A DNA stretch of 41,822 bases from JTS-RE9 sp964649195 (GTDB lineage Bacteria; Planctomycetota; Phycisphaerae; Phycisphaerales; Phycisphaeraceae): NCBI GenBank assembly GCA_964649195.1, contig CAZYPK010000029.1:1-41822 (forward strand), read 5' to 3'. A program made the position numbers and the translations under genes. This document shows, piece after piece, positions 1 to 9,150 of this stretch. The stretch's first letter is position 1. Every line of letters starts with the position of its first letter. Under the pieces are notes generated by a model. The model had not been told where the DNA came from. It saw only the letters and a program-made list of their open reading frames with translations, and did not search any database.

Positions 1-79
1 CTTCAGGCTGTTCACGTCCGCGACTCGTTGAGTCGCGGCTCTGATCTGTTTGTCACAGCCGCGACGTAACACGTCGCGG
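1..79. repeat. Family A palindromes, outward-facing pair
   Basis: Two copies of the family A hairpin lie at 18-38 and 59-79. The first reads CCGCGACTC-GTT-GAGTCGCGG with the usual arm CTTCAGGCTGTTCACGT at 1-17. The second is a variant with loop-proximal CGACGT/ACGTCG. Together with the element at 59-219 they fill most of the gap before the first gene. The rest of positions 220-366 shows no recognisable feature. Confidence 0.85.
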
Positions 80-219
80 ACGTGAACGGCATCAAGGGGT
101 GGTGATACGCGCCTTGCGTCACCGGCCTCGAACGCGCCCGCGCGCCCCTTCATCGTTCATCTTTCGCGCAATCGACCGCTCCTTCAGGCTGTTCACGTCC
201 GCGACTCGTTGAGTCGCGG
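59..219. repeat. Family A paired element (REPIN/MITE-like), subtype 1
   Basis: The element is bounded by family A palindromes at 59-79 and 199-219 in inverted orientation. Its interior is the reverse complement of the interior of the element at 9151-9319. For example CCGGCCTCGAACGC at 122-135 and CCTTCATCGTTCAT at 147-160 match 9242-9255 and 9217-9230 on the other strand. Shared interiors mean the whole unit, not just the hairpins, has been copied. Confidence 0.8.
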
Positions 220-366
220 CTCTGGTCTGCATAGCCTTCTCCGCACGCCCCGATACTTCAACCATGTAACCGGAATCCTCATTGATCCAATCCTCGCGCG
301 GACCTACTGTTGATGATCAGTTCACCGTGCCGGTCAAGGCGCGATGGTTCCCGGATGAGCCAGGCC

Positions 367-3300
367 ATGAGGAAATCAATCGTGACAAAGAATCGTTTCG
401 CCCGCCAAACCCGACGGCTCCTTGCATTGGTTTGTTTGTCGGTCCTGACGCTCGGCTCGTCCGCTCGTGCTGCCGATAAACCGGCCGATGGCTCCTCCAT
501 CAGCCCCGAGCAGCTCAAGTTTTTCAACGGTGATGTCCTGCCTCTGCTCACCGAAGCCTGTTTCAAGTGCCACGGCGGCGAAGCGAGAATCCGCGGCGGT
601 CTCAATCTCACCACCCGCGCGGGCCTCGTCAAAGGCGGAGATTTCGGGTCATCGATCAACTTCGACAATCCCGACAAAAGCCTGCTGCTCGAAATGATTT
701 CCTACAAGGACGAAGAGCATCAGATGCCTCCCAAGGCCAAGCTCAAGCCGGAGGAGATCGCCATCCTCACCCAATGGATGAAGATGGGGGCGCCCTACCC
801 CGCCGACAAGCTGGGCACGTTGGAACCGCATACCGAAGCCGGCATCAAGATCGATGACACGGCTCGAAACTGGTGGGCCTACCGCAAACTGGTGCGGCCC
901 GATCTGCCTGCGGTGAAGAACAAAACATGGGTGCGCAATCCGATCGATTCATTCGTTCTGGCGAAGCTGGAGGCGAGCAGGCTTGCGCCGGTCGCACCGG
1001 CGAACAGGATCGCGCTGCTTCGCCGGGCTTATTACGATCTGATTGGTCTGCCGCCGACGCCTGCGGAGATTGATGCGTTTGTCGCGGACAAGTCGCCGCA
1101 GGCTTATGAGAAGGTGATCGATCGTCTGCTGGCGATGCCGCAGTATGGCGAGAAGTGGGGCCGACACTGGCTCGACCTCGTGCGCTTCGCCGAGACGAAT
1201 GGCTATGAACGCGACGGCACCAAGCCCTTCGCCTGGCGCTATCGCGATTACGTGATTGATTCGTTCAACAAGGACAAGCCTTACGATCAGTTTTTGCTCG
1301 AGCAACTCGCCGGCGATGAGATTGAAAACCCCACGCTTGAAACGATCACCGCCACGGGCTACTACCGGCTGGGCATCTGGGATGATGAGCCCGCCGACCG
1401 GCCGCAGGCGCGCTACGACGTGCTCGATGACATTCTCTCCACCACCAGCCAGGTGATGCTCGGCATGACCGTCGGCTGCGCCCGCTGCCACGACCACAAG
1501 AAAGATCCGATTCCGCAGAAGGATTACTATCGGCTGCTGGCGTTCTTCCACGATGTCCTTGATTACAGTCACGGCCCCACCGTCGAAGTCGCCACGCCGC
1601 AGGCCCAGATCGCGGCCCGGCGCGAACTCGATAATCGTCGTGACCGCATGCAGAAGGCACGCGACGGCATGAACGCCATCGAGCGGCAGTTTCTCGATGC
1701 GGCGGACAGGCAGGGCCTGAAGCTGCGCGAGCGACTGGCCGCGCAGCCCAGGACCGTGACGGTGCTCGCCGCCGACTCGCGCGAGAAGGCCCAGCAGTGG
1801 CGCTACACCTTTGAAGAACCCAAGGGGATCTGGCATGCCCAGGCCTACGACGACTCCAAATGGAAGCAAGGCCCCGGCGGCTTCGGCGAGCGCAACACCC
1901 CCGGCGCCGTCGTGCGAACGCCCTGGAAAACCAACAACATCTGGATGCGCCGCACCTTCGGCCTCAAGGAGCTCCCCTCCGCGCTGACCCTGCGCATCCA
2001 TCACGATGAGGATGCCTCGGTTTACATCAACGGCAAACTCGTCGCCCAGACGATGGGCCACACCGTCAACTACATCACCTTGCCGATCAAGGAAAAGGCC
2101 GCCGATATCGTTCATCTCGGATCGAACACGATCGCGGTTCACTGCAAACAGACCGCCGGTGGGCAGTACATCGATGTCGGCCTGACCGATGGCGAAGATC
2201 CGATCACGCTCGCGTCGCTCATCAAGGAGCACGGCAAAACACTGCTGACCAAACAACAGCAGGATCAATACGTCGCACTGGGCAAGGAGATTGAACAGTT
2301 GCACAAAGCCCCGCCGCCGAGCAAAGGCATGCCGGTGCTGGCCGTGCGCGAACGAGGCCACGGCCCGACCCACGTGCTGCTGCGGGGCAGCGCCCATGTC
2401 AAAGGCGAGGAAGTGAATCCCGGCTTCCCACAGGTGCTCGGCTTCCCCGATCCGCAGATTCCAAAAACGCGAAACAGCCGCGATTCCAGCGGCAGACGCC
2501 TCGTTCTGGCCAGGTGGATGACCTCGAAGGAAAATCCGATGCCCGCCCGCGCCATGGCCAACCGCCTCTGGCAGCATCACTTTGGCCGCGCCCTGGCGCG
2601 GACCAGCAATGACTTCGGTCAACTCGGCGACAAACCCACGCATCCCGAGTTGCTCGACTGGCTCGCCGCCGAGTTCCAGTCGCGCAACTGGAGCATGAAG
2701 CAGATGCACAAGCTCATCATGATGAGCAGCACCTACCAGCTTTCATCATCTGACGACTCGCAGGGCCTGCGCCTCGATCCGGGCAACGATCTGTTCTGGC
2801 GGTACGACATGCGCCGTCTCACCGCCGAGGAGTTCCGCGATTCGATCCTGGCGGTCAATGGTTCGCTGAATCTGAAGATGGGCGGGCCGAGCATCTACAC
2901 AGAGGTGCCTCGCGCGGTGCTTCAGACTTCATCGCAGCCCGACAGGGTCTGGGGCAAGAGCCCGCCCGATGAGCAGCGAAGACGCAGCGTTTACATCTTC
3001 GTGAAACGATCGCTCATCGAGCCGATCCTCAGCGTGTTCGATCTGGCGGATACCGATTCAAGCTGTGCGGTGCGTTTCACGACGACGGTGCCCACGCAGT
3101 CGCTCTCTTCGCTCAACAGCGACTTCTTCAACAGGCAGGCGGCGCTGATGGCGCAGCGGCTGAAGACCGAAGCCGGCGCGAAGCTGGAGGATCAGTTGCG
3201 CCTGGGCCTTCGCCTGGTCACCGGCCGCGTGCCTTCGCAAGGCGAAGTGGACCGCTGCGTCACGCTCCACAACGACCTGCAAACAAAGGACGGCATCGCC

Positions 3301-3369
3301 GCGGACAAGGCGCTGGATTATGTCTGTCTCGTGCTGATCAACCTGAATGAGTTCGTGTATCTGGATTAA
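367..3369 (+). CDS. Secreted planctomycete cytochrome c-type protein (PSCyt1-DUF1549-DUF1553)
   Basis: Large exported protein of about 1000 residues. The chosen ATG gives a basic N-terminus and hydrophobic stretch ending in SSARA, a likely signal peptide; in-frame starts at 310 and 355 are possible. A PSCyt1-like haem-binding segment carries C65-F-K-C68-H69. A DUF1549 region follows with a second CxxCH at C371/C374/H375 in a CARCHDHKKDP context. A middle beta-rich segment (about residues 510-620, with DEDASVYINGKL) looks like a carbohydrate-binding or PA14-type fold, and DUF1553 occupies the C-terminal 350 residues. Such proteins are expanded in Planctomycetes and usually sit beside a DUF1501 gene, as here. 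Their reaction is not established; a redox role outside the cytoplasm is an inference from the haem motifs. Confidence 0.9.
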   Translation: MRKSIVTKNRFARQTRRLLALVCLSVLTLGSSARAADKPADGSSISPEQLKFFNGDVLPLLTEACFKCHGGEARIRGGLNLTTRAGLVKGGDFGSSINFDNPDKSLLLEMISYKDEEHQMPPKAKLKPEEIAILTQWMKMGAPYPADKLGTLEPHTEAGIKIDDTARNWWAYRKLVRPDLPAVKNKTWVRNPIDSFVLAKLEASRLAPVAPANRIALLRRAYYDLIGLPPTPAEIDAFVADKSPQAYEKVIDRLLAMPQYGEKWGRHWLDLVRFAETNGYERDGTKPFAWRYRDYVIDSFNKDKPYDQFLLEQLAGDEIENPTLETITATGYYRLGIWDDEPADRPQARYDVLDDILSTTSQVMLGMTVGCARCHDHKKDPIPQKDYYRLLAFFHDVLDYSHGPTVEVATPQAQIAARRELDNRRDRMQKARDGMNAIERQFLDAADRQGLKLRERLAAQPRTVTVLAADSREKAQQWRYTFEEPKGIWHAQAYDDSKWKQGPGGFGERNTPGAVVRTPWKTNNIWMRRTFGLKELPSALTLRIHHDEDASVYINGKLVAQTMGHTVNYITLPIKEKAADIVHLGSNTIAVHCKQTAGGQYIDVGLTDGEDPITLASLIKEHGKTLLTKQQQDQYVALGKEIEQLHKAPPPSKGMPVLAVRERGHGPTHVLLRGSAHVKGEEVNPGFPQVLGFPDPQIPKTRNSRDSSGRRLVLARWMTSKENPMPARAMANRLWQHHFGRALARTSNDFGQLGDKPTHPELLDWLAAEFQSRNWSMKQMHKLIMMSSTYQLSSSDDSQGLRLDPGNDLFWRYDMRRLTAEEFRDSILAVNGSLNLKMGGPSIYTEVPRAVLQTSSQPDRVWGKSPPDEQRRRSVYIFVKRSLIEPILSVFDLADTDSSCAVRFTTTVPTQSLSSLNSDFFNRQAALMAQRLKTEAGAKLEDQLRLGLRLVTGRVPSQGEVDRCVTLHNDLQTKDGIAADKALDYVCLVLINLNEFVYLD

Positions 3370-3493
3370 GCGAGCCGGGGCGTGCCGCCCCGCCGCTTTC
3401 CAAAGCAGCCAGGGCGTTTGGAAGCATCGTCGAGAATGAAACATGGTGATGAACAACCACAACTCGACCGATCCTGATTCCAGGAGCGAAGCG

Positions 3494-3910
3494 ATGGGCA
3501 AGACCACCGTGTCGGTCGATGTGATCAACACCATCGACCAGAGCAATGCGGAAACGGGACTGATCCCGGCATACCAGGTGCGTCATGAACGGATCGTTTT
3601 CACCGTCGATACCGGTGCGACATTCGTCTCCCTGCCGATCGATCTGATCGAGCGATTGGGCTTGCAGCCATTGGGCAAGACCCGGCTCATCACGGCGAAC
3701 GGCGTCGTCGAACGCCGAACCTACAGCCCGGTGCGAATCGAGATCATGGGCAGACAGACGGATGTGAACGTCATCGAGTTGCCTGTCGGCACGCCCGCGC
3801 TGCTGGGAGTGATTCCGCTCGAGGCGCTGGACCTGATCGTCAACCCGAAAAAGCAACGATTGGAAGGAAACCCGGAACACGGCGGCGAGTACATGCTTGA
3901 AGCGTTGTGA
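3494..3910 (+). CDS. Retropepsin-like (clan AA) aspartic protease
   Basis: Small protein of 138 residues. The aspartic-protease signature FTVDTGATFVSLP places the catalytic Asp at residue 39, followed by the TLITANG-like flap region and the C-terminal ALLGVIPLEALDLIV that completes the single-domain fold. Clan AA enzymes of this size work as homodimers. The start at 3494 has AGGAG seven bases upstream; an earlier ATG at 3443 lacks a good site. There is no signal peptide, so it is likely cytoplasmic. It lies between the DUF1549/DUF1553 and DUF1501 genes, which are normally neighbours, and ends 21 bases before the latter, so it is probably co-transcribed. Its substrate is unknown. Confidence 0.8.
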   Translation: MGKTTVSVDVINTIDQSNAETGLIPAYQVRHERIVFTVDTGATFVSLPIDLIERLGLQPLGKTRLITANGVVERRTYSPVRIEIMGRQTDVNVIELPVGTPALLGVIPLEALDLIVNPKKQRLEGNPEHGGEYMLEAL

Positions 3911-3931
3911 TCGAATCATTCAGGAGTCACC

Positions 3932-5398
3932 ATGTCGAACAACCAACCGAAATCGCAATTCTGCCGTCGCACCCGCCGCCAGTTCCTCTGGGAAACCGGC
4001 GCCGGCTTCACCGGTCTGGCCATGGCCGGCATGCTGGATCAGAAGTTCCTCGCGCAGCAGGCCGTCGCCGCCGACGGTGTCACGCCCTACAAGAACCCGC
4101 TCGCACCCAAGGAAGGCCACTTCAAGGGCAAGGCCAAATCCGTCATCTTCCTCTTCATGTACGGCGGCCCCAGCCAGGTCGATACCTTCGACTACAAGCC
4201 CAACCTTTATCCGCTCGACGGCAAGACGATCGCCGTCAAAACCTTCGGACGTGGCGGCAAAAAGAACGAAGGTCGCGTCGTCGGCCCGCAGTGGAAGTTC
4301 AAGCAGTACGGCCAGTGCGGCAAGTGGGTCAGCGACCTGTTCCCGCATCTGGGCGAGCGCGTCGATGACATCGCCTTCCTTCATTCCATGTATGCCGACT
4401 CGCCGATCCACGGCTCGGCCATGCTCATGATGAACAGCGGCCGCATCCTCTCCGGCTCACCGTGCATGGGTTCCTGGATCAACTACGGCCTGGGTTCCGT
4501 CAACGAAAACCTGCCCGGCTTCGTGGTCATGCTCGATCCCAAGGGCGGCCCCATCAGCGGCGCGAAGAACTGGTCCAGCGGCTTCATGCCCGCCTCGTAT
4601 CAGGGCGTGCAGCTTCGAGCGGCCGGTGATCCCATTCTTGATCTCTCGCCCCCCGCCGGCATGACCGAACAGGCCCAGCGCCGCATCATCGACAACCTCA
4701 ACGCCATGAACGGCGAACACCAACTGGCCCGCGCCAGCAACACCAATCTCGCCGCCCGCATCGCCAGCTTCGAGCTTGCCTTCAACATGCAGAAGCATGC
4801 ACCCGAAGCCGTCGATCTTTCGAAGGAACCGCAGCACATCAAGGAAATGTACGGCCTCGAGGAAACCCGCACCCAGGACTTCGGCAAAAAGTGCCTGCTC
4901 GCCCGGCGCCTCGTCGAACGCGGCGTGCGCTTCATTCAGATCTACTCCGGCGGCGGCCACAACGATGACAACTGGGATGCGCACAGTGATATGAAGAGGA
5001 ACCACACCTTCCACGCAGGCAACACCGACAAGCCCATCGCCGGCCTGCTCAAGGACCTCAAGCAGCGCGGCCTGCTCGACTCGACGCTCATCGTTTGGGG
5101 CGGCGAGTTCGGCAGGCAGCCCACGGCTGAATATGCCGCGGGCACCGGCCGCGATCACAACAGCTACGGCTTCACCATGTGGATGGCCGGCGGCGGCATC
5201 AAGCCGGGCGTCAGCGTCGGCGCGACCGACGAACTGGGCGGAAGTGCCGTGGAAAACCGCTTCCACGTCAAGAACCTCCACGCCACCGTGCTCAACCAGA
5301 TGGGCCTCGATCCCAACCGGTTGTCCTACTTCTACGGCGGCCTCGACCAGTCGCTCGTCGGCGTCGAAGGCGCCGAGCCGATCACGCAGATCATCTGA
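3932..5398 (+). CDS. DUF1501 family protein, Tat-exported
   Basis: 488 residues. The N-terminus carries a twin-arginine signal (TRRQFLWETG at about residues 14-23, then a hydrophobic stretch and an AxA-like AVAADG). The body has the DUF1501 features: FLFMYGGPSQVDTFDYKP near the start, and WGGEFGR, GRDHN and GFTMWMAGGGIK in the C-terminal half, which resemble the metal-site region of the alkaline-phosphatase/sulfatase superfamily. AGGAG lies seven bases before the ATG. The gene follows its usual DUF1549/DUF1553 partner and is followed by an intrinsic terminator. The substrate of DUF1501 proteins is not established. Confidence 0.9.
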   Translation: MSNNQPKSQFCRRTRRQFLWETGAGFTGLAMAGMLDQKFLAQQAVAADGVTPYKNPLAPKEGHFKGKAKSVIFLFMYGGPSQVDTFDYKPNLYPLDGKTIAVKTFGRGGKKNEGRVVGPQWKFKQYGQCGKWVSDLFPHLGERVDDIAFLHSMYADSPIHGSAMLMMNSGRILSGSPCMGSWINYGLGSVNENLPGFVVMLDPKGGPISGAKNWSSGFMPASYQGVQLRAAGDPILDLSPPAGMTEQAQRRIIDNLNAMNGEHQLARASNTNLAARIASFELAFNMQKHAPEAVDLSKEPQHIKEMYGLEETRTQDFGKKCLLARRLVERGVRFIQIYSGGGHNDDNWDAHSDMKRNHTFHAGNTDKPIAGLLKDLKQRGLLDSTLIVWGGEFGRQPTAEYAAGTGRDHNSYGFTMWMAGGGIKPGVSVGATDELGGSAVENRFHVKNLHATVLNQMGLDPNRLSYFYGGLDQSLVGVEGAEPITQII

Positions 5399-5421
5399 TC
5401 GACATGAACACGCAAAAGACG

Positions 5422-5454
5422 AAGGCGGTCATCCTTGCGGTGATCGCCTTTTTC
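5422..5454 (+). terminator. Intrinsic terminator after the DUF1501 gene
   Basis: A 12-bp stem (AAGGCGGTCATC paired with GGTGATCGCCTT, two G-U pairs) is followed directly by a T run. It begins 23 bases after the DUF1501 stop codon and ends that operon. Confidence 0.8.
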
Positions 5455-5464
5455 TTTCGCCGAG

Positions 5465-5485
5465 CCGCGACTCGACGAGTCGCGG
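5465..5485. repeat. Family A palindrome, solo
   Basis: A single perfect copy, CCGCGACTCG-A-CGAGTCGCGG, immediately beyond the terminator. No second copy in inverse orientation lies nearby. Confidence 0.8.
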
Positions 5486-5595
5486 CTCTGGTCCCGAACT
5501 CGGATGCCGAAAATGTTCTATTCTTCCCAGCCCTCCACGAACTGCGATGCAGCAACATTGCGTGAGCAGTCGGGGCAAGGCAGGAGTGATCCGCA

Positions 5596-6948
5596 TTGGC
5601 CCGTCGCATCTTCATCACAGGCTTTGGTCTGGTCACACCGCTGGGGCACAGTGCGTGGGAGACCTTTGCCGCCCTGCTTGCAGGCCGCTCGATCGCTGAT
5701 CGGGTGAGCGAACTGCCCGGTGACATTTCGGCCATCGACATGGTTCGCGCCGTCGGCGGGGTCAGTTTCGCCCAGCATTCGCCTTGCGATCCTTCCGTGG
5801 AGCTGGCCGAGCGGGCGGCGCGGGAAGCGCTGATGATGGCGGCGGTGAGCGATCATCAAGTGCGTGAGATTCCCTGCATCATCGCCACGAGCAAAGGGGC
5901 GGTACACGCGCTGACTCATGCCGCCGATCGCCACATCTCCATCGCCTCCGGCCTCAGAGCCGCACATCCCGCCACGCATCAGCGGGTGTCCGACGCCCAC
6001 CTGGCCGTCGCCCTGGGACCGCACGGTTATCTCACGCATCACCTGCAACGCCGGTTGCATCTTGGCGATGTCACGCATCTTGTCGCGGCCTGCGCTTCCA
6101 GCCTGATCGCGCTGCATCGCGCGAGGCTGACGTTGCTGCATTCATTTGATGACGATGCCGGGCTCCGGCGCAATGAACCCCGCCGCGTGCTCATCATCAC
6201 CGCCGATGCCGCGCTGCTGCCTGCGTTCATTCACGCCTACCATCGGCTGGGCGTGCTCGCGCCGCTCACGCCGGAAGGGTATCGCGGGTTGCCGCTCGAT
6301 GAAGCGGCGCACGGGTTCATGATCGCCCAGGCCGGCGGCGCCATCGTGCTTGAATGCGTGGATGATGACCGATGGCTTGCGCCGCGTCATGCGGTGGAAC
6401 TCATCGATTCCTCCGAAGCGTGCGACGCCTTCGATCTGATTCGCCCCTGCGAAGCGATGCCGGCGCTTCGCCACCTGGCCGACAGACTTCTCCGCGATCG
6501 CAGGATTGATCTGATCCATCCGCACGCCACCGGCACCGAGCATCATGATCGCTTCGAGCTGGATGCCATCGGAGCCGGCCTCGGCCGGCCATCACCTGAT
6601 TTGAAATCCCAAATCTCCAATCTCAAATCGGATCGTGAATCAACCGTGAACGATCGTGAATCAGCCGCAGCCGATCGCCATCCGACACCAATGGATGCTT
6701 CGCCGCTTCCCGACTTTTACGCTCACAAAGGCGCACTGGGCCACACGCTGGGCTGCTCGGGGCTGGTCTCGACGATCATCGCCTGTCTCTGCGCCCGCAC
6801 GCAGCGGCGGCCGCCGATGCCGTGGCTGAAACGGCCTGTTTTTCCGATGATTTCCGCTGATTCTCCCCGCCGGTCCATTCGCACACAGGCGGTCTTTGCC
6901 GCAGGTTTTGCAGGACACGCCGCCGGTGTGGTTCTGCAAACGGTGTGA
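5596..6948 (+). CDS. Beta-ketoacyl synthase (KAS I/II-like)
   Basis: 450 residues with the thiolase-fold ketosynthase triad: Cys166 in VAACASSL, His310 in HATGTEHHD and His383 in KGALGHTLG, with Lys378. Such enzymes condense an acyl thioester with malonyl-ACP in fatty acid or polyketide-type synthesis. The start is TTG, preceded by AGGAG nine bases upstream and followed by the typical RRIFITGFGLVTPLG. Residues of about 335-365 are an insertion encoded by repeat DNA at 6598-6675, between the two active-site histidines. No ACP, ketoreductase or second ketosynthase gene is adjacent, so the product is unclear; it may be a specialised rather than housekeeping FabF. Other family members are about 410 residues, so the extra length fits the insertion. 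Confidence 0.85.
   Translation: MARRIFITGFGLVTPLGHSAWETFAALLAGRSIADRVSELPGDISAIDMVRAVGGVSFAQHSPCDPSVELAERAAREALMMAAVSDHQVREIPCIIATSKGAVHALTHAADRHISIASGLRAAHPATHQRVSDAHLAVALGPHGYLTHHLQRRLHLGDVTHLVAACASSLIALHRARLTLLHSFDDDAGLRRNEPRRVLIITADAALLPAFIHAYHRLGVLAPLTPEGYRGLPLDEAAHGFMIAQAGGAIVLECVDDDRWLAPRHAVELIDSSEACDAFDLIRPCEAMPALRHLADRLLRDRRIDLIHPHATGTEHHDRFELDAIGAGLGRPSPDLKSQISNLKSDRESTVNDRESAAADRHPTPMDASPLPDFYAHKGALGHTLGCSGLVSTIIACLCARTQRRPPMPWLKRPVFPMISADSPRRSIRTQAVFAAGFAGHAAGVVLQTV
6598..6675. repeat. Family C repeat inside the ketosynthase gene
   Basis: A period-7 stretch related to ATTTGAG/CTCAAAT (GATTTGAAATCCCAAATCTC and onward) runs from 6598 to 6630. It is followed by imperfect direct repeats of CGTGAATCA at about 6633-6672. 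The frame stays open and encodes a Lys/Ser/Asn/Asp-rich loop (KSQISNLKSDRES). Related sequence is intergenic at 11647-11682, 22929-22965 and 39445-39490. Confidence 0.75.
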
Positions 6949-7008
6949 TGGCGTAAGATGGATGGCCTTGGCAAGGAACATGATCCATCGACCCTCAAGA
7001 GCCTCATC

Positions 7009-8064
7009 ATGCCGCAGAGTTCACCAACGATTCTTCGCTCGCAAGTCGCCGTCAGAACCATCCTGGCGGTCGGCCTTTTGATCGTGTCGCCGCTCGCCTG
7101 GCGGGTGATCGCGGATCGTCCCGCCGCCCCGCCGATGAGCCGGCCGCAGATTTCGCTTTACGATCGGTTGAAGTCGGTCTCCGTTGAGATTCTGGTCAAC
7201 GATCACCTGGCCGGGTCCGGCTGGATCGCCGATGGCGAGGGCCATGTGGTGACCGCGGCCCACGTCATTGCCGGCGATGATCGTCGTCTTGAAGTGCTGA
7301 CGCAGGAGCACGGCCGGCTTGAGGCGAAACTCGTGGCCACCGACATCGGCCGCGACCTGGCGCTGCTGAAGATGCCCGCCCGCGAAGGCGGCTACGCCTT
7401 TGCGCCGATGGCGGCCAAGACCCCGCCCGCCATGAGCGAGGTCTTCCTGATGGGCGCGCCCATTTTCCGCCACAGCGTCATGCTCGATGGCCGCGTGGCC
7501 AGAAATGGAACCACTTACGAATTCCTGCCTGACCAGCGAACCTATGTCGAAGCGATTCACGTCAGCGGTTTTTCACCCAGAGGCACCTCCGGCGGCGCGT
7601 GGTTCGATGAACACGGCCACGTCATCGGGCTTCAGTCGGGAATGATGATCGATGGCGGATCGCAGGTGGGCGTGGTCTTCGTGATTCCCGTCGAACCCAT
7701 TCAATTCCTTCTGAACACCAAGGCGGACGTGCAGACCCCGACCCTCGGCGCGGCGGTCGAGGAATTGTGGGAACAGCCCTGGGATTTTCTCAAGAAATAT
7801 CCGCCTCGAACGGAGGGCCTCGTCGTTCGCGCGCTCGATCCGCAAGGCGCCCTGGCCAGGGCCGGGCTCAAGGACGGCGATGTCATCGTGACGGCCGATG
7901 ACAAGCCGGCGCGCCTGCGGGATGATTTCATCCGGCTGCTGCGCAGCCGGCGCGTGGGGGATGAAATGAAACTGGGCGTGCTGCGCGGCAGGGATGGCAA
8001 AACCGATGCGGTCGTGGTCAAGGTGGAGGCCATGACCGTCAAATTCAAGGGGCATATCGAATGA
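7009..8064 (+). CDS. HtrA/DegP-like serine protease with PDZ domain, membrane-anchored
   Basis: 351 residues from the chosen ATG (an in-frame ATG at 6958 would add 17). One hydrophobic segment (TILAVGLLIVSPLAW) anchors or exports the N-terminus. The trypsin-like domain has His85 (TAAHVIAG), Asp116 (IGRDLALLK) and Ser194 (GTSGGAW; most family members have GNSGGP). A single PDZ domain follows at about residues 255-345 with GLVVRALDPQGALARAGLKDGDVI. The layout fits the S1C family, acting in envelope protein quality control or regulated proteolysis. The stop codon overlaps the start of the NHL gene (ATGA), so the two are translationally coupled. Confidence 0.88.
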   Translation: MPQSSPTILRSQVAVRTILAVGLLIVSPLAWRVIADRPAAPPMSRPQISLYDRLKSVSVEILVNDHLAGSGWIADGEGHVVTAAHVIAGDDRRLEVLTQEHGRLEAKLVATDIGRDLALLKMPAREGGYAFAPMAAKTPPAMSEVFLMGAPIFRHSVMLDGRVARNGTTYEFLPDQRTYVEAIHVSGFSPRGTSGGAWFDEHGHVIGLQSGMMIDGGSQVGVVFVIPVEPIQFLLNTKADVQTPTLGAAVEELWEQPWDFLKKYPPRTEGLVVRALDPQGALARAGLKDGDVIVTADDKPARLRDDFIRLLRSRRVGDEMKLGVLRGRDGKTDAVVVKVEAMTVKFKGHIE

Positions 8065-9134
8065 ACATTCACTTCAACAAACGGAACACGGCGGCGATGA
8101 TCTGTTTTGTGCTGCTGCTCGGCGGCGCATCGCAGGCGCAGAAGATCGAAACGGTTGCCGGCGACGGCAGGCCGGATGTCGTCGGCCAGCCTTTCGGCGT
8201 GGAGATCGGCCCTGATGGCGCGCTCTACATCTGCGAGACGCAGAATCACGTGATCCTTCGCCAGGATCGCAAGACCGGCAGGATCACCACCATCGCAGGC
8301 AACCGCACCAAAGGCTACAGCGGCGACGGCGGCCCCGCGACCAAGGCGCAGCTCAATGAGCCTTACGAAATCCGCTTCGACAAACAGGGCGACATCTATT
8401 TTGTCGAGCGACTCAATCACCTCGTGCGCAAGGTGGATGCCAAGACCGGCAACATCACCACCATCGCAGGCACCGGCGCGAAAGGTTTTTCAGGCGACGG
8501 CGGACCGGCGACCAAGGCGCAGATGGATCAGCCACACTCGATCGCACTCGATGAAAAGCGAGGGCATCTTTACATCGCGGACATCGCCAACCATCGCATC
8601 CGCCGGGTGAACCTGAAGACCGGCATCATCGAGACGATCGCAGGCAACGGCGAGAAGAAGCCGCCGGTGGATGGCGCGGTGGCCGCGGGCAAACCGATGA
8701 TCGGACCAAGGGCGCTGTTCATCGTGGATGACACGATGTGGATCGCCCTGCGCGAAGGGCACAGCCTGTGGTCGATGAACCTGAACGATGGAAAACTCAA
8801 ACACCTCAGCGGCACCGGCAAATCAGGCTTTTCCGGCGACGGCCAGCCCGCGAAAAGCGCCGCCTACAACGGACCCAAGGGCGTCGCGGTCGATGGGCAG
8901 GGCAACATCTACATCGTCGATACCGAGAACCAGACCATCCGCAGGATCGATGGCAAGACCGACATCATCACCACCATCGCAGGCATCGGCCCCAAGGCGC
9001 GCGGCTACGGCGGCGATGGCGGACCGGCGACGCAGGCCAAGCTCGATCGGCCGCACGGCGTGTGCGTCGATGCGGATGGCGTCGTCTATATCGGCGATTC
9101 CAACAATCATCGCGTCAGGCGAGTGGCGCCTTGA
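8061..9134 (+). CDS. Secreted NHL-repeat beta-propeller protein
   Basis: 357 residues with an N-terminal signal peptide (hydrophobic CFVLLLGG, cleavage near ASQAQ). The rest is made of repeats of the form TIAGxGxKGxSGDGGPATKAQL followed by P-x-G/S-I and a V/IYIxDxxNHRVRRV strand. At least five are visible. These form an NHL propeller, usually a protein- or ligand-binding platform without catalysis. The gene starts inside the stop codon of the upstream protease, suggesting a joint product such as a scaffold or sensor for that protease; that link is inferred from position. A family A element begins 17 bases after the stop. Confidence 0.88.
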   Translation: MNIHFNKRNTAAMICFVLLLGGASQAQKIETVAGDGRPDVVGQPFGVEIGPDGALYICETQNHVILRQDRKTGRITTIAGNRTKGYSGDGGPATKAQLNEPYEIRFDKQGDIYFVERLNHLVRKVDAKTGNITTIAGTGAKGFSGDGGPATKAQMDQPHSIALDEKRGHLYIADIANHRIRRVNLKTGIIETIAGNGEKKPPVDGAVAAGKPMIGPRALFIVDDTMWIALREGHSLWSMNLNDGKLKHLSGTGKSGFSGDGQPAKSAAYNGPKGVAVDGQGNIYIVDTENQTIRRIDGKTDIITTIAGIGPKARGYGGDGGPATQAKLDRPHGVCVDADGVVYIGDSNNHRVRRVAP

Positions 9135-9150
9135 AACCTGAGTTCGTGAG

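Noticed and set aside
949..2709. A 586-codon open frame on the minus strand
   Set aside because: It lies wholly antisense to the well-supported DUF1549/DUF1553 gene; long antisense frames are expected at this GC content and the translation has no recognisable domain.
5465..5485. Family A palindromes as Rho-independent terminators
   Set aside because: The stems are stable but no copy is followed by a T run; the real terminators here (5422-5454, 11569-11599, 24086-24112) are of different sequence.
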